From assembly GCA_041628615.1 (NCBI GenBank), contig JBFKOW010000153.1:1-8602 (forward strand): 8,602 bases of DNA. The letters are read 5' to 3'. Numbering within the stretch: the first letter of the stretch is position 1; each line of letters opens with the position of its first letter. Of this stretch, positions 6,376 through 8,602 are shown piece after piece. Origin of the DNA: JAMWZF01 sp041628615. GTDB lineage: Bacteria > Pseudomonadota > Alphaproteobacteria > Rhodobacterales > Rhodobacteraceae. Both the position numbers and the translations under genes were made by a program. The notes beneath the pieces were generated by a model. That model was not told the DNA's origin. It searched no databases and saw nothing but the letters and a program-made list of their open reading frames with translations.

Positions 6376-6990
6376 ATGCTTGACCGGAGACCGCGGCGCG
6401 GGGCGCTGATCGGGACGCTGCTGCTGGCCATGGCGGTCACCGCGGCGCCGGGGCCGTCGCAGGCCGACCGGCTGTCCACCTCGAACCGGGCCGCGCTGTT
6501 CCAGTCCCAGACCCGGGTTCTCGACAGCCGGGCGGCGTCGCAATACGCCAATTCGGTGCGGCTGCAGCCGCCGCGGGTGGACGTGCCCGCGGCCTATGGC
6601 GGACCGGCCTGGGGTGGCCGCTACTCCGGGCCCTATCTCGACATGGCGCGGTCGGCGGCCCGCCGGCACGCCATCCCCGAGGACCTGTTCCTGCGGCTGG
6701 TGCAGCAGGAATCGGGCTGGAACGCGCGGGCCAAGAGCCGGGCCGGGGCGCAGGGGCTGGCGCAGCTGATGCCGGGGACCGCGGCGCTTCTGGGCGTCGC
6801 CGATGTCTGGGACCCGTTCCAGAACCTCGACGGCGGGGCCCGCTACCTGCGGATGATGTACGAGGAATTCGGCACCTGGCGGCTGGCGCTGGCGGCCTAC
6901 AACGCCGGCCCCGAGGCGGTGCGCCGCCATGACGGGGTGCCGCCGTTCCGCGAGACCCGCGATTACGTCCGGATCATCTGGGGCAACTAG
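6376..6990 (+). CDS. Secreted lytic transglycosylase (SLT family 1 domain)
   Basis: A 204-residue exported enzyme expected to cleave the MurNAc-GlcNAc bond of peptidoglycan non-hydrolytically, leaving 1,6-anhydroMurNAc ends. A signal peptide is visible: basic residues 4-8, hydrophobic core 11-24, likely cleavage after SQA (residue 30). A short Ala/Pro-rich linker follows to about 85. The SLT domain fills about 87-204: the catalytic glutamate is E112 in QQESGWNARAKSR, followed by GAQGLAQLMPGTA (124-136), DPFQNLDGGARYL (146-158) and the LALAAYNAGPEAV block (170-182). The start ATG at 6376 has GAGGG 7 nt upstream; an open frame extends to 6301 but adds non-signal sequence. No lipobox is present, so it is probably periplasmic and soluble. 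Its stop lies 6 bp from the end of the convergent downstream gene. Confidence 0.92.
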   Translation: MLDRRPRRGALIGTLLLAMAVTAAPGPSQADRLSTSNRAALFQSQTRVLDSRAASQYANSVRLQPPRVDVPAAYGGPAWGGRYSGPYLDMARSAARRHAIPEDLFLRLVQQESGWNARAKSRAGAQGLAQLMPGTAALLGVADVWDPFQNLDGGARYLRMMYEEFGTWRLALAAYNAGPEAVRRHDGVPPFRETRDYVRIIWGN

Positions 6991-6996
6991 GCGCGG

Positions 6997-7884
6997 TCAG
7001 CGCCGCCGCGGCAGCCGCGGATAGCCGCCAAGTTCCACGTCCTGCGCCATGATGCGCTGCGCGTCGGGGATGCTCATGCCGTTCAGGTAGGGTTCGCCGA
7101 AGATCAGTTCGACGATCTGCACCACGAGGGTCCAGCGCTCGGCCTCGGTCCAGTCGCCGGTGCCCTCGACCGTCTCCATGATCTCGGACCATTCCGCGTC
7201 GCTGAACAGGCTGCGGCCGGGGGCGAGGGTGCGGGCGGCCCAGAGCACGGCGGGATCGGAGGGATTGTAGCGGCGGTGGCCGGCGGGCAGGGGGGCGGTC
7301 AGGCCGGCGGCGCCTTCGGACGGATTGCCGAGCGCGGCGGCCGCCCCGCCGCCCCCGCCCGCGGGGTTGCCCAGCGCATGGGCCAGCCGGGGCGAGACCA
7401 GCGCCGCCGGGGTCGGCGGCGGCGGCGACTCGCGCGGCGATTGCGCGAACAGCGCCCGCAGCGCGGCAGGGCAGTCGGGATGGCCGCTCAGGTCGGTGAA
7501 GCGGGCGGGGGTCACGCTCGTCGCCGCGATCACGTTGAGCGCGAGGATGGTCCAGGTCCGGTCGCCGTCGCCGATCCGCAGCCCCTGCCCGGGCGAGACG
7601 ACTCCGTCCTGCGCCACCGGATGCCGACGCCGCCCCGGCCCCCGGTTCCAGGCCCCCTGGAAGGCGCGGATCGCCTCGCCGGTCCGGGCGTCGAAGCTGC
7701 CGGTCAGGTCGAGCGGCGGCTGGATGTAGCGCGACCCGTCCGGGGCCACCACGAGGTTGAGCAGGAACTGGACGAGCAGCACGTCCTCGGTGTCGTTCGG
7801 GCGTCCAGCGCCCACCGCGCGGGTGACGTTGAAGTAGAAGTTGATGGTCCGGGACATCCGGAACGGGGTGACGACGTGGGGCAT
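6997..7884 (-). CDS. Uncharacterised protein with a peptidoglycan-binding-like repeat
   Basis: A 295-residue protein with no signal peptide or membrane helix that I can see. Residues 32-76 (TEDVLLVQFLLNLVV, then LDLTGSFDARTGEAIRAFQ) resemble the PG_binding_1 three-helix fold, where a Leu-rich helix is followed by a D/TGxFxxxTxxAIxxFQ turn and helix. Residues 93-117 (DGVVSPGQG through ILALN) look like a degenerate second half-repeat. A Pro/Gly/Ala linker follows (about 150-203), containing ALGNP twice (170-174 and 184-188). The C-terminal part (204-295) is Trp-rich and probably globular. The ATG at 7882-7884 has GAGG 7 nt upstream; a second in-frame ATG at residue 10 lacks this. Convergence with the transglycosylase is suggestive but does not show a shared role. 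The coding call is firm; the domain call is by eye and function is unknown. Confidence 0.75.
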   Translation of the reverse strand: MPHVVTPFRMSRTINFYFNVTRAVGAGRPNDTEDVLLVQFLLNLVVAPDGSRYIQPPLDLTGSFDARTGEAIRAFQGAWNRGPGRRRHPVAQDGVVSPGQGLRIGDGDRTWTILALNVIAATSVTPARFTDLSGHPDCPAALRALFAQSPRESPPPPTPAALVSPRLAHALGNPAGGGGGAAAALGNPSEGAAGLTAPLPAGHRRYNPSDPAVLWAARTLAPGRSLFSDAEWSEIMETVEGTGDWTEAERWTLVVQIVELIFGEPYLNGMSIPDAQRIMAQDVELGGYPRLPRRR

Positions 7885-7911
7885 CAGAGGGCCTCGCGCG
7901 GCGGAACGGAA

Positions 7912-7929
7912 CGTGCTCAGGCTAGCACG
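7912..7929. repeat. Short inverted repeat upstream of the 295-residue protein gene
   Basis: CGTGCT at 7912-7917 and AGCACG at 7924-7929 form a perfect 6-bp dyad around a 6-nt centre, 28 bp upstream of the ATG at 7884. It could be an operator or a leader hairpin for that gene. No regulator is known, and short dyads occur by chance in such G+C-rich DNA. Confidence 0.25.
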
Positions 7930-7941
7930 GGTCGGCGCTGG

Positions 7942-7962
7942 CCGGCGGCGTTGCGGCGCCGG
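7942..7962 (-). terminator. Weak terminator-like hairpin after the reductase gene
   Basis: CCGGCG at 7942-7947 pairs with CGCCGG at 7957-7962 across a 9-nt loop, about 55 bp past the stop of the reductase-like gene. There is no T-tract on either side, so intrinsic termination is doubtful. The rest of the 132-bp gap (7885-8016) shows no other gene. Confidence 0.15.
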
Positions 7963-8016
7963 TGACGCGGCCGACGGCGGAAACCGGCCCAGCCGTGGCG
8001 GGTGATGGACGCGGCG

Positions 8017-8602
8017 TCAGGCCCCGGTCTCGCCGGCCAGAACCTCGATCACCGCGGTCAGCGCCTTGTCCTCAATCCCCGCATCCATGCCCCGCCGCGC
8101 CATCTCGACGAAAAGCCGGGGCAGGTCGTCTGGCGCGCCGAGCGCCTCGAAACTCGCCAGAACGTCCTCGAGCGCGGCGGCATAGGTGCGTATCGTCGCG
8201 GGCGGGTCGTCGTAGGTCCGGTCGGGCGCAGTGCCGGCGAAATAGTCGTGATAGGGCTGCATCATCCCCATCGAGACCGGCACGAGGTCCGAAAAGGTCC
8301 GCACCGGGATACCCGCTTTCCGGCAGGCCAGCGCCCCGTAGATCATCCCCCACATGAAGCCTTGCCGGACGATGAACAGCGCGGCGAAGAGCGCCGCGAG
8401 CATCCCCGCCCGGTCGCCGACGAGGGCCGAGGCGCTGCCCAGCGCGGTGATGAGCGGGGCATGGGGGCGCCATTGCGCGTCGCTCCCCACCACCGTCAGC
8501 ACGGTGTCGGCGTTGCCGATCATGTGCGGGTAGGCGTTGATGATGCCGATCATCCACTCGCCGCCCGCCGCGTCGATCATCGCCGCAAGTTCTTCGGCCT
8601 CC
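8017..8602 (-). CDS. Imine-reductase/6PGDH-like NAD(P)-dependent oxidoreductase, C-terminal part
   Basis: The last 194 residues are present; the gene begins beyond the right edge, since the frame stays open through 8602 and the Rossmann domain is missing. The first visible ATG (8578-8580) is internal, not a start. The sequence matches the C-terminal helical domain of imine reductase-like members of the 3-hydroxyisobutyrate/6-phosphogluconate dehydrogenase superfamily: the YPHMIGNADTVLTVVGS segment corresponds to the P-x-x-I-G-x-x-D-x-x-x-x-x-x-G motif at the domain boundary, then ALGSASALVGDRAG and a long helix with the FMWGMIYGALACRKAGIPV pattern. Family members reduce imines, oxo acids or related compounds with NADPH, but substrate cannot be read here. 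The usual acidic residue of the interdomain helix appears replaced by Phe (codon at 8386-8388). Family is fairly sure; EC class is not. Confidence 0.8.
   Translation of the reverse strand, partial: EAEELAAMIDAAGGEWMIGIINAYPHMIGNADTVLTVVGSDAQWRPHAPLITALGSASALVGDRAGMLAALFAALFIVRQGFMWGMIYGALACRKAGIPVRTFSDLVPVSMGMMQPYHDYFAGTAPDRTYDDPPATIRTYAAALEDVLASFEALGAPDDLPRLFVEMARRGMDAGIEDKALTAVIEVLAGETGA

Noticed and set aside
5788..6930. Minus-strand open frame of 380 codons spanning ssb's start and the transglycosylase
   Set aside because: It is out of frame with ssb and antisense to the SLT domain, both of which have clear motifs.

Overview
The window reads as ordinary chromosomal core DNA from a G+C-rich alphaproteobacterium, most likely of the Rhodobacteraceae/Paracoccaceae (Rhodobacterales). 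The reasons are the strong G/C bias at third codon positions, the divergent arrangement of an xerD cluster and an aroK-aroB pair, and protein sequences typical of that group. The family assignment rests on recalled similarity and gene order, not on a search. I see no insertion sequence, prophage, tRNA, rRNA or CRISPR array.

Layout: (1) Positions 1-3297, minus strand. In transcription order there is a tiny single-pass membrane protein, a 527-residue exported helical-repeat protein of unknown function, the tyrosine recombinase XerD, and the 5' part of a CorC/HlyC-type (CNNM domain) membrane protein that runs off the left edge. The first three are packed with a 1-bp gap and a 4-bp overlap and look like one operon. 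(2) Positions 3298-3433 are a divergent intergenic region with a plausible promoter for the minus-strand operon. (3) Positions 3434-5123, plus strand: aroK (shikimate kinase) and aroB (3-dehydroquinate synthase), overlapping by 8 bp, two steps of the shikimate pathway. (4) Positions 5208-5669, plus: a four-helix MAPEG-family membrane protein. (5) Positions 5697-6185, minus: ssb, single-stranded DNA-binding protein with a long glycine linker. (6) Positions 6376-6990, plus: a small secreted lytic transglycosylase, diverging from ssb. (7) Positions 6997-7884, minus: a protein of unknown function with a peptidoglycan-binding-like helical repeat, ending 6 bp from the transglycosylase. (8) Positions 8017-8602, minus: the C-terminal part of an imine-reductase/6PGDH-like NAD(P)-dependent oxidoreductase that continues past the right edge.

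Functionally this is a housekeeping mosaic: chromosome dimer resolution and DNA maintenance (xerD, ssb), aromatic amino acid precursor synthesis (aroK, aroB), cell-wall turnover (transglycosylase), and membrane proteins of general type. I did not find a convincing new multi-gene system. The items most worth a second look are the uncharacterised exported protein translationally coupled to xerD, the uncharacterised 295-residue protein convergent with the transglycosylase, and an apparent loss of the usual acidic active-site residue in the partial reductase.
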